64,000 bases of DNA from NCBI RefSeq assembly GCF_016756495.1, contig NZ_AP023243.1:5584501-5648500 (forward strand). Direction: 5' to 3'. The translations under genes and the position numbers were made by a program. Positions within the stretch are counted from its first letter, which is position 1. Each line of letters opens with the position of its first letter. Below the pieces are notes generated by a model. The model saw only the letters and a list, made by a program, of their open reading frames with translations. It searched no databases and had not been told where the DNA came from. This DNA comes from Mesorhizobium sp. 113-3-3. Lineage in GTDB: Bacteria > Pseudomonadota > Alphaproteobacteria > Rhizobiales > Rhizobiaceae. This document shows positions 9,595 through 17,355 of this stretch, in pieces.

Positions 9595-10608
9595 TCAGGT
9601 GAAGGAAACGCCCGAGGTCTGCGCCCGCAAACGCGCATCATGCGAGCGAATGGTCACGAGCCGACCGTCAAGAATCTCGACGCAACGCGCGAGCGTGTCT
9701 TCCTCGAGCCGGCGCATCGCCTCATGCGTAAAGAAGGTGAGATGCGGAAACAGGATTACATCGTCACGGCCAAACAGCGCGCTCATCGGATGGCCTGATC
9801 TGGCCAGCGGTTCGACCGAATAGACGTCGAGCCCGGCGCCGCCGATCCGGCCTGCCACGATCGCCTCGACAACGGCCGCCTCGTCAATCAGCGCGCCGCG
9901 CGAGACATTGATAATGATCGCGGTGGGCTTCAGGCACGCGAGCTCGGCCTTGCCGATCAGGCCGCGAGTCTTGTCGTTGAGCACGCAATGGAGGGAAACG
10001 AAATCACAGGCGCGCAACATGGACCGGAGGTCGTCAACCTTCTCGATGCCGGCGGCATGCATGGTCGCGGCATCGACACCAGGATCGAAGCCGAGCACAC
10101 GTGCGTGAAACCCCTGGCCGGCCATGCGCGCCATGCTGCGGCCGATCTTGCCGCAGCCGACGAGCCCAAGCGTGGCGCCTGATATGTCGTGCCCCAGCCA
10201 GCGCTGCGCGGGCCAGACCCAGCCGTCCCGGGCCACCGCCGCGGTGATCGCCGGCAGCCGCCTGGCGAGTGCGATCATCAGGGCGAAGGCGCCTTCGGCG
10301 ACGGTTTCCTCCGCATATTCGGGCACATTGACGACGGGAATGCCGCGCCGCATCGCGGCCGGAATATCGATGGCATCGATGCCGACGCCGTATTTGACGA
10401 TGCCCTTCAATTTCGGCGCCGCGTCGATGACCCGTGCCGTGATCGGCGTGTAGCACATGAGAAGCAGATCGGCGTCGGCAACGGCGTGCATCAGATCCGC
10501 CTCGGCAATGCCATCGGGCAGCGTCACCAGTTCGACGCCCCTAGTCCGCAAGCCGGCATCGATGCCGGGGCATTCAAGCTCCTGGTCGGTACGAACGGCC
10601 TTCATCAT
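9595..10608 (-). CDS. D-2-hydroxyacid dehydrogenase family protein
   Basis: NAD-dependent dehydrogenase of 337 residues. The Rossmann fingerprint is GLVGCGKIGRSMA. The catalytic Arg lies in NVSRGALIDE, the Glu in DVYSVEP, and the His in LFPHLTF, giving the Arg/Glu/His triad of the family. The ATG at 10608 overlaps the stop of the upstream PLP enzyme gene (TGATGATG), showing operon membership; a second ATG follows directly. Its place inside the AEP operon suggests a phosphonate or 2-oxo/2-hydroxy acid intermediate such as phosphonopyruvate/phosphonolactate as substrate, but that is inference. Confidence 0.85.
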   Translation of the reverse strand: MMKAVRTDQELECPGIDAGLRTRGVELVTLPDGIAEADLMHAVADADLLLMCYTPITARVIDAAPKLKGIVKYGVGIDAIDIPAAMRRGIPVVNVPEYAEETVAEGAFALMIALARRLPAITAAVARDGWVWPAQRWLGHDISGATLGLVGCGKIGRSMARMAGQGFHARVLGFDPGVDAATMHAAGIEKVDDLRSMLRACDFVSLHCVLNDKTRGLIGKAELACLKPTAIIINVSRGALIDEAAVVEAIVAGRIGGAGLDVYSVEPLARSGHPMSALFGRDDVILFPHLTFFTHEAMRRLEEDTLARCVEILDGRLVTIRSHDARLRAQTSGVSFT

Positions 10609-11966
10609 CAGGCCGCGAGCACCGCAACCTCGACAATGTCGAGGGCGCGGTCGAGATCGGTCTTCGAAATGACCAGCGGCGGCGACAGCGTCAGCACATT
10701 GCCATGGCTGACCTTGAAGCTCAGGCCCTGCTCCAGGCACGCGTAAAAGACTCGCTCGGCAAGGTCCCGCGCGGGCTGGCGTGAAGCGCGATCCTCGACG
10801 AGTTCGACGCCGACCATCAGCCCCCTGCCCCTGACGTCGCCGACATGGGACGAGCGGTTCATCAGGTCCTGCATGCGTCCGAGCATGTGCCGGCCGAGTT
10901 CGGCCGCGCGCTCGACCAGCCCTTCCTCCAGGATGATGTCGATCGTCGTCAGGGCGGCGCGCGCCGTCACCGGGTTCTTTTCGTGGGTGTAGTGACCGAT
11001 GGCGAAGCCGCCTGTCACGTCGAGGTCGCGGCGGGCAATGACGGCGGCGATCGGCAGGATGCCACCGCCCAGCGATTTGCCGAGGACGACGATGTCGGGT
11101 GTCACGCCATCATGTTCGTGGGCGAAGAATTTGCCGGTCTTGCCAAGGCCGGTCGGAATCTCGTCGAAGATCAGCAGCGTGCCATGCCGGTCGCATGCTT
11201 CACGCACCCGCTTCCAGAAGCCGGGCGGCGGCGGATTGGGCGTCGCCCGCATCGGTTCGGCGACGACCGCCGCCACATCCTGCTCGCGGCCGAGCACATA
11301 GGCGATCATGTTGGCACAGGCGAGCCCGGACGCTTCCAGGGAATTGTGGCCGTAGGGGCAGCGATAGCCGTCCCAGGGCGCGACATGCTCGGTGCCCGTC
11401 ATCATCGGGCCAGCAATATGCGAGCGGAAGGTCGCTTCGCCGCCGACGCTTGCGGCACCAAATCCGGCGCCGTGAAACGCATCCCAGAACGACACCGTCT
11501 TGAAGCGGCCGGTCGCGGCGCGCGCGATCTTCAGCGCCACTTCGATGGCATCCGAGCCGCCTGTCGTGAACAGCACCTTGCCGAGATCGCCGGGCGCCAG
11601 TGCCGTCAGTTTCTCCGCCAGTTCCACGGCGGGTTCGCAAGTGAAGCGGCGTGGCGCAAAACAGAGGTCGTCGAGCTGCTTCTTGATCGCCGCCACCAAT
11701 CTGGGATGGCCATAGCCGAGGTGATGCACGCTGTTGCCGTGGAAATCCATGAAGCGGCGACCGGCGGTGTCCTCGATCCAAATGCCTTCAGCCTTGGCAA
11801 TCGTCGAAAGGCAAGGGCTGGACAGGCTCTGGTGCATGAAGGCGGCCGCGTCGCGGTCGAGCAGGCCGCGGATGCGGGGATCGTCCTGGCCGGCGTCCCA
11901 CCGTCCGCGGGCCGCCGTCGTGTTGGAATCGCCCTCGGTATGCACAAGTTCTTTGATCGCGGCCAT
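10608..11966 (-). CDS. Class III PLP enzyme, candidate (R)-1-hydroxy-2-aminoethylphosphonate ammonia-lyase (PbfA-like)
   Basis: 452-residue class III aminotransferase-fold protein. The Schiff-base lysine is K297 (VVLGKSLGGG) and the PLP-nitrogen aspartate is D268 (IFDEIPTGLG). It is not needed as the AEP transaminase because phnW is present in the same operon. Class III enzymes beside phnW/phnY/phnA are known to include PbfA, which eliminates ammonia from hydroxylated AEP to give phosphonoacetaldehyde. I therefore favour that role over a true transaminase. ATG 11966 is preferred; a GTG sits one codon earlier. Confidence 0.7.
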   Translation of the reverse strand: MAAIKELVHTEGDSNTTAARGRWDAGQDDPRIRGLLDRDAAAFMHQSLSSPCLSTIAKAEGIWIEDTAGRRFMDFHGNSVHHLGYGHPRLVAAIKKQLDDLCFAPRRFTCEPAVELAEKLTALAPGDLGKVLFTTGGSDAIEVALKIARAATGRFKTVSFWDAFHGAGFGAASVGGEATFRSHIAGPMMTGTEHVAPWDGYRCPYGHNSLEASGLACANMIAYVLGREQDVAAVVAEPMRATPNPPPPGFWKRVREACDRHGTLLIFDEIPTGLGKTGKFFAHEHDGVTPDIVVLGKSLGGGILPIAAVIARRDLDVTGGFAIGHYTHEKNPVTARAALTTIDIILEEGLVERAAELGRHMLGRMQDLMNRSSHVGDVRGRGLMVGVELVEDRASRQPARDLAERVFYACLEQGLSFKVSHGNVLTLSPPLVISKTDLDRALDIVEVAVLAA

Positions 11967-12037
11967 CACCGTCTCCGAAACGCGAATGAGGGAGCGTCGG
12001 CCGCTCCCTCGTAATCCTGCCAGTCATTGCTGCCCGA

Positions 12038-13495
12038 TCACGACCAGGGCAGCGAGAAGGTCTTCACATTGGTGTAGCTCTTCATCGCCTCGATGACGCC
12101 TTCCTTGTAGCCATTGCCCGAATCCTTGATGCCGCCGAAGGGCGACATCTCGATGCGGTAGCCCGGCACTTCCCAGATGTTGACCGTGCCGACCTGGAGG
12201 CCGGCGATGTATTTCTGCATGCGGGGAAAGGAGTTGGTGCAGACGCCCGACGACAGGCCGAAGGCGGTCGAGTTGGACAGTGCGATCAGCGCGTCGTCGT
12301 CATCCGGCGCACGCACGATCGGGATGATCGGCCCGAAGGTCTCTTCCATCACCAGTTCGGATGTGTGCGGCACGCGATCGACGACGATCGGCGGCAGAAG
12401 GGCGCCCTTACGGCCCGGATTGTAGAGGATTTCGGCGCCTTGCTCGCCGGCCATGTGAACACGGGCCTCGAACAGGGCCGCCGCCTTCTCGTGCACGACG
12501 GTGCCGAGGTCGGTAGAGCGATCCATCGGGTCGCCGAAGCGGATCTTTTTCGCTCGTTCCAACACCAGCGGGACGAAGCGGTCTGCGACACTTTCCTGAA
12601 CGAGGATGCGCTTGACCGCGGTGCAGCGCTGGCCGGAGTTTTTCGTCGCTCCGGCCACTGCCAGGTCCGCCGCCTTTGCCAGATCCTCGTCCGACAAATC
12701 GTTGAGGATGATCAGCGGATCGTTGCCGCCGAGTTCCAGCACCTGACGCTTATAGCCGGCGGTGCGGGCGATCATCTTGCCAACCGGCACGCCGCCGGTG
12801 AAGGTGATCAGGTCGATGTTCTCGTTGGTGATCATCTCGTTGCCGATATCGGCCGGCCAGCCGGTCACCACCGACAGCATTTCGGGCGGCAGGCCGGCTT
12901 CGTAGAGAATGTCGGCCAGAAGCAGCGCCGTCATCGGCGTCAGTTCGGTCGGCTTGACCACCACACAATTGTTGGTGGCGATCGCCGGCGCCACCTTGTG
13001 CGAGACCATGTTGAGCGGGTGGTTGAACGGCGTGATCGCCGAGATCGCCTTCAGCGGCTCGCGGGTGGTGAAGATCTTGCGCGCCTTGCCGTGCGGGGTG
13101 AGATCGCAGGAGAATATCTGGCCGTCATCCTGGATGCACATCTGCGCCGACAGCGTGAACACGTCATAGGCGCGGCCGACCTCATAGAGCGAATCGGCCT
13201 TGGAGATGCCAAGTTCGAGCGTGATGAGGTCGGAGATCTCTTCCCGGCGCGACGCCAATGCCTCGGCGGTGCGAAACAGGATCTGCTGGCGCTCATAGCG
13301 CGTCAGCTTCGATTTGTAGCCGGCGGCGATCTCGAAGGCCTGTCGCGCATGCTCGGCGCGGCCTGCCGGCACGGTGCCGATAACGGTGTCGTTCCAGGGA
13401 TAACGCACCTCGACGACGCCATCGGCATCGATCTTCTTGCCGGCGATACGCATCGGCTCGTGGCGAACTTTGATGGCAGGGTCAAGCTTGGTCAT
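12038..13495 (-). CDS. phnY: Phosphonoacetaldehyde dehydrogenase
   Basis: NAD-dependent aldehyde dehydrogenase of 485 residues that oxidises phosphonoacetaldehyde to phosphonoacetate. The catalytic Cys is C291 (SGQRCTAV) and the general-base Glu is E254 (LELGGND). Cys291 corresponds to the position described for S. meliloti PhnY. It lies between the phosphonoacetate hydrolase gene and the PbfA-like gene, as expected for the phnW-phnY-phnA pathway. A 234-bp gap holding a palindromic repeat separates it from phnA. Confidence 0.9.
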   Translation of the reverse strand: MTKLDPAIKVRHEPMRIAGKKIDADGVVEVRYPWNDTVIGTVPAGRAEHARQAFEIAAGYKSKLTRYERQQILFRTAEALASRREEISDLITLELGISKADSLYEVGRAYDVFTLSAQMCIQDDGQIFSCDLTPHGKARKIFTTREPLKAISAITPFNHPLNMVSHKVAPAIATNNCVVVKPTELTPMTALLLADILYEAGLPPEMLSVVTGWPADIGNEMITNENIDLITFTGGVPVGKMIARTAGYKRQVLELGGNDPLIILNDLSDEDLAKAADLAVAGATKNSGQRCTAVKRILVQESVADRFVPLVLERAKKIRFGDPMDRSTDLGTVVHEKAAALFEARVHMAGEQGAEILYNPGRKGALLPPIVVDRVPHTSELVMEETFGPIIPIVRAPDDDDALIALSNSTAFGLSSGVCTNSFPRMQKYIAGLQVGTVNIWEVPGYRIEMSPFGGIKDSGNGYKEGVIEAMKSYTNVKTFSLPWS

Positions 13496-13541
13496 GGTCT
13501 CTGCTCCAGCAGACTCTGGGATACGTCGCGGCGGAGGATCG

Positions 13542-13710
13542 CCCCCACTCCGGCCCTTCGGGCCACCTCTCCCCAGATCGACGGGGGAGAGGAAATCAGG
13601 CGAGGTCGGCGCTCCAATGTTGACGGGCTAAGCCCCGGCTGGATCTGGCGCCTTTCCTCTCCCCCGTCGATCGGGGGAGAGGTGCCGAGCGAAGCTCGGC
13701 GGAGTGGGGG
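13542..13710. repeat. Palindromic intergenic repeat (rhizobial mosaic type)
   Basis: A large imperfect inverted repeat fills the phnA-phnY gap. The outer arms are CCCCCACTCCG at the left end and CGGAGTGGGGG at the right. Inner arms are CTCTCCCC/GGGGAGAGG around GATCGACGGGGG and its inverse. Nested hairpins such as GCCCTTCGGGC and GCCGAGCGAAGCTCGGC are also present. No coding sequence is likely. It resembles RIME/REP-like elements scattered between genes in rhizobia and could affect messenger stability between the two genes. Confidence 0.8.
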
Positions 13711-13729
13711 TCGACAATCACGCTCGACA

Positions 13730-14986
13730 TCACGCCAGCGCCGCCGCCATCGTGGCGTAGTAGAAGGCGTCGAAATTGCGCAGTGTCGGCTCGTTCGGCA
13801 GATCGGGCAGCACGCGGTTGACGATGAACGGCACCTCCTGCTCGGTGAGCCCGCCATGCGAGCGCAGTGGCTCGTTGAGGGCGGCCAGATCATGGCGATG
13901 CTCCGAGGTGCCGATCGTCTTGTTTTCGGTCGAGATCAGCACGATGTCGCCGATACGGTCGGCAGGAAGCTCGAAACGCTCGCAAGCCGTCGGGCTGTCG
14001 ACGACCAGCATGATGCCGTCGACCTTCGCCAGCCGCGCCATGATGCCAGCCTGGTCGGCACCATCAGGCAGATAGGCGGTGGCGAAAGAGCCGAGCGCGC
14101 CGTGATGCACGACATAGGGGTCGGTGATCGGCAGGATGACGCGCGCGGCGTCCTTGCCCAGCCACTCGTCGAGCAGGTCCTGGACATAGACGACGTCGGG
14201 CGAACCATCCGCCTTGTGCTTGGGCTTCATGCCATGGTCGGCGGTAACGACGATGGCCGCGCCCAGCGCGTCGAGTTCGGTCAGATACTTGTCGAACATT
14301 TCGTAGAAAGCGTTGGCCTGTGGCACGCCCGGCGCATATTTGTGCTGCACATAGTCGGTGGTCGTCAGATACATGATGTCGGGGCGGAACTCCTTGAGCA
14401 GTTGCACGCCGGCCGCGAAGACAAATTCCGACAGCTCCGCCGAATAGACCTCCGGCACCGGCAGCCCAAAGTGCTTCGACGCATTGTCGATGCCATGCTC
14501 GGCCCTGGTTGTGGTGTCGGATTTTTCCGCCGAGAAGCACAGCGCACGGCCTTCGTCGAAGGCAAGACCCTTGCCAAGCAGCGCCCGCAGCTTGTCCTTG
14601 GCGGTGACCACGGCCACCTTGGCGCCGGCATCGTAGAAGGCCTGGAAAATGGTCGGCGCGCGCAGGAAACGCGGGTCGTTCATCATCACTTCCTTGCCGG
14701 TCTCGCGCTCGTAGAGGTAGTTGCCGCAAATGCCGTGCACCGACGGCGGACGACCAGTGGCGATCGACAGATTGTTGGGATTGGTGAAGCTTGGAATGAC
14801 CGAGTGCGCAAAACGCACCGTGCCCTTCTGCTTGATCCTGGCCAAAGCCGGCATCAGCCCGGCATGAATAGCCTCGTCGAGATAGGCCGGCTCGCAGCCG
14901 TCAAGGCAGATGGCGATGGCCGGCACGCGCGGCCAGGCGTAGGTGCGGCCGTTGACGGCGACGTTGATGGGAGACATCTGGTTCAT
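13730..14986 (-). CDS. phnA: Phosphonoacetate hydrolase
   Basis: Alkaline-phosphatase-superfamily zinc enzyme, 418 residues, that splits phosphonoacetate into acetate and phosphate. All metal and nucleophile positions described for S. meliloti PhnA are at the same residue numbers: D29, nucleophile T68 (SFTNPNN), D211 and H215 (DYVQH), D250 and H251 (ADHG), and H377 (RSHGG). This makes the assignment strong. It is a cytoplasmic enzyme without a signal peptide and is the last step of the phnW-phnY-phnA route. Confidence 0.95.
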   Translation of the reverse strand: MNQMSPINVAVNGRTYAWPRVPAIAICLDGCEPAYLDEAIHAGLMPALARIKQKGTVRFAHSVIPSFTNPNNLSIATGRPPSVHGICGNYLYERETGKEVMMNDPRFLRAPTIFQAFYDAGAKVAVVTAKDKLRALLGKGLAFDEGRALCFSAEKSDTTTRAEHGIDNASKHFGLPVPEVYSAELSEFVFAAGVQLLKEFRPDIMYLTTTDYVQHKYAPGVPQANAFYEMFDKYLTELDALGAAIVVTADHGMKPKHKADGSPDVVYVQDLLDEWLGKDAARVILPITDPYVVHHGALGSFATAYLPDGADQAGIMARLAKVDGIMLVVDSPTACERFELPADRIGDIVLISTENKTIGTSEHRHDLAALNEPLRSHGGLTEQEVPFIVNRVLPDLPNEPTLRNFDAFYYATMAAALA

Positions 14987-15012
14987 CGGAATTCCTTCGA
15001 AATGGTGCCGCT

Positions 15013-16212
15013 TCAGGCGGCGAGTTTGGCGCGTTCGGCGATTGCCGCGGCTGGCGGAGCGGCGGTATCGACGCCCATCTCTTGCAGCGAGGAAGCCGCC
15101 GCCTCGACGACGCGGCGCATGACATGTTCGTCCATCTGGCCGATGCAGCCGACGCGGAAGGAATCCACGACCGTCAGCTTGCCGGGATAGATGATGAAAC
15201 CCTTGTCCTTCATCAGCTCGTAGAAGCGGTCGAAGGCGAAATTGGCATGGGCCGGGTTGAAGAAGGTGACGATGATCGGCGACAGCCAGCGATCCCTAAG
15301 CAGCGTTTCAAAGCCGAGGTCGCGCATGCCGGCTACCATGACGTCGCGGTTCCTGGTGTAGCGGGCGCCACGGCCGGCGACGCCGCCTTCGGCCTCGTGC
15401 TGGCGCAGTGCCTCGAGAAAGGCGGCGACGACATGGGTCGGCGGCGTGTAGCGCCACTGGCCGGTCTTGTTCATATGCGCCCACTGGGCATGGACATCGA
15501 GCGACAGCGAATGGCTGCGGCCCTTGGCAGCTTCCAGTTCGCTCTTGCGGGCGATGATGAAGCCGAAGCCCGGCACGCCCTCGATGCATTTGTTGGCCGA
15601 GGAAACCATTGCCTCGTAGCGGATCTCGTTGACGTCGAGCGCGATGGCGCCGAAGGCACTCATGGAATCGACCAGCAGCTTGCGGCCCTTGGCATGGACG
15701 GCTTCGGCAATCTCGGCGACCGGGTTGAGGATGCCGGAGCTGGTCTCGCAATGGATGGCGATCGCATGCGTGATGGCCGGGTCGGCCTCGAGAGCGGCCG
15801 CCACCTCGTCACCGCGCGGCGGCAGATAATCACCCTTGTCGATCAGCGTATAGGCGCGACCGAGATACTGCATGGTCTGCGCGGCGCGCAGACCATAGGC
15901 GCCGTTGGCCAGCACCAGCACCTTGCCGTCCCTGGGCACGAACGAACCCAGCATCGCCTCGACGCAGAAGGAGCCGCTGCCCTGCATCGGCACGCAGTCG
16001 AACTCGTCCTTCGCGTCCCCGGTCAGCGCCAGCAGGCGGCGGCGCATGTCTGATGTCATGGCACGGAAATCGCCGTCCCACGATCCCCAGTCGCGCAGCA
16101 TGGCCTGCTTGACCTGATAGGCCGTGGTGAGCGGACCCGGCGTCAGCAGATAGGGCTCGCCCAGCGCCGGACTGGCCAGCGGCTCCGCGGCAAACTTCGT
16201 CTCGGCGCGCAT
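15013..16212 (-). CDS. phnW: 2-Aminoethylphosphonate-pyruvate transaminase
   Basis: Class V PLP aminotransferase of 399 residues converting AEP plus pyruvate to phosphonoacetaldehyde plus alanine. The PLP lysine is K208 (SSANKCIEG), the ring-nitrogen aspartate is D182, and the family sequence YLLTPGPLTT is near the N-terminus. ATG 16212 is chosen because GGAGG lies seven bases upstream; the longer frame begins in the promoter region. It is the first gene of the minus-strand catabolic operon and diverges from the LysR gene. Confidence 0.93.
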   Translation of the reverse strand: MRAETKFAAEPLASPALGEPYLLTPGPLTTAYQVKQAMLRDWGSWDGDFRAMTSDMRRRLLALTGDAKDEFDCVPMQGSGSFCVEAMLGSFVPRDGKVLVLANGAYGLRAAQTMQYLGRAYTLIDKGDYLPPRGDEVAAALEADPAITHAIAIHCETSSGILNPVAEIAEAVHAKGRKLLVDSMSAFGAIALDVNEIRYEAMVSSANKCIEGVPGFGFIIARKSELEAAKGRSHSLSLDVHAQWAHMNKTGQWRYTPPTHVVAAFLEALRQHEAEGGVAGRGARYTRNRDVMVAGMRDLGFETLLRDRWLSPIIVTFFNPAHANFAFDRFYELMKDKGFIIYPGKLTVVDSFRVGCIGQMDEHVMRRVVEAAASSLQEMGVDTAAPPAAAIAERAKLAA

Positions 16213-16386
16213 GGTGTCCTCCGACAGATCGCTGCTTTGATGTGGCTTTATTCTTGGCCGGAACGACATATTTGTAAAATCGTTATTTTGTATCGAAGTA
16301 TCGATTTCTGCGATGGTAGAGTGAACCACCCGGCGCAAATTGCATCTCGGTCATGACACGGTTGTGAAGCCGGATAAGTTCACCTG

Positions 16387-16402
16387 TTTAGCATAAGCTA
16401 AA
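16387..16402. promoter_or_regulatory. Candidate LysR operator in the phnW / LysR divergent promoter
   Basis: The 267-bp gap 16213-16479 carries a perfect short inverted repeat TTTAGC-ATAA-GCTAAA, 78 bp before the LysR start. A second AT-rich dyad (AAATCG ... CGATTT) lies near 16275-16310, nearer phnW. Divergent LysR genes usually bind such interrupted dyads. No biochemical support exists here. Confidence 0.45.
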
Positions 16403-16479
16403 TCGTTCGTTTCCACCTTCAGGAAATCTGGCCTTATGATAACTTGCCTCACCATTCCGCGTCTCGAAGGTGAAAAAGA

Positions 16480-17349
16480 ATGCGCTACGTTCAGCTGCGG
16501 GCCTTTCATCAGGTGGCAATCTCAGGCGGTTTTTCGCGGGCCGCCGAAGCGCTGTTCCTGACCCAGCCGGCCATATCGGACCAGGTGCGCAAGCTGGAGG
16601 AAGAGTATGATGTGCTGCTGTTCAACCGCAACAAGAAGCAGGTCACGCTCACCCATTCGGGCCAGAAGCTGCTCGAGATAACCCACCGTATGTTCGACAC
16701 CGAGCAGCAGGCGCTCGAGCTTCTGACCGAGTCACGCGCGCTGCGCTCCGGCACGCTGCGCATCGTTGCGGATGCCGCGCATCATCTGCTGCATATCCTC
16801 GGCAGCTTCCGTGCCCGCTACCCAGGCGTGCAGGTTTCGGTGCGCGCCGGCAACACCGAGACGGTGATCAGCAGCCTGTACAGTTACGACGCCGATATCG
16901 GCGTGCTGGGCGAGGTGCCGGCCGGGCGCGACTTCGAGGTGCTGAAACTGAACTCGACGCCGATCATCGCCTTCGCTTCCATCGACCATCCGCTGTCGGG
17001 CAAGAAATCGCTGACGCTGAAGCAGCTCGCGCAGGAATCGCTGGTCATGCGGGAACGCGGCTCGAAGACGCGTCAGAAACTCGAAGACCTGGCTGCGGCG
17101 TCGAAAGTCGAATTGAGGCCAGTGATCGAAGCCGAAGGCCGCGAGGCCGTGCGAGAAATCGTCGCCTCGGGCGCCGGCATCGGCTTTGTGTCGGCGGCCG
17201 AATTCGGCCAGGATTCGCGTCTGGTGCCGATCGCCATCGATGCACCCGAGACGCTGATGGACGAGGCGCTGATCTGCCTGCGCGAACGCAGCGGCGGCAA
17301 GCTGGTGCGCGCCTTTCTCGACATGGCACGGTCGATGTCGACGGATTGA
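16480..17349 (+). CDS. LysR family transcriptional regulator, probable AEP-operon activator
   Basis: 289 residues with an N-terminal winged helix-turn-helix (about residues 3-60; GGFSRAAEALFLTQPAISDQV is the recognition region) and a C-terminal LysR effector domain of two alpha/beta lobes. It is divergent from phnW and so probably controls phnWAY and perhaps phnSTUV in response to AEP or an intermediate. It converges with the FAD enzyme gene six bases downstream. The effector is unknown. Confidence 0.88.
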   Translation: MRYVQLRAFHQVAISGGFSRAAEALFLTQPAISDQVRKLEEEYDVLLFNRNKKQVTLTHSGQKLLEITHRMFDTEQQALELLTESRALRSGTLRIVADAAHHLLHILGSFRARYPGVQVSVRAGNTETVISSLYSYDADIGVLGEVPAGRDFEVLKLNSTPIIAFASIDHPLSGKKSLTLKQLAQESLVMRERGSKTRQKLEDLAAASKVELRPVIEAEGREAVREIVASGAGIGFVSAAEFGQDSRLVPIAIDAPETLMDEALICLRERSGGKLVRAFLDMARSMSTD

Positions 17350-17355
17350 GCGTCT

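Noticed and set aside
10608..11966. Calling the class III PLP protein a second AEP transaminase
   Set aside because: phnW is already in the operon and PbfA-type lyases of this class are known in the same context; the lyase reading is preferred but not proven.
12365..15190. 941-codon open frame on the plus strand opposite phnY and phnA
   Set aside because: It mirrors the third-codon-position G+C bias of the true minus-strand genes; composition is low in hydrophobic residues and no family is recognisable.
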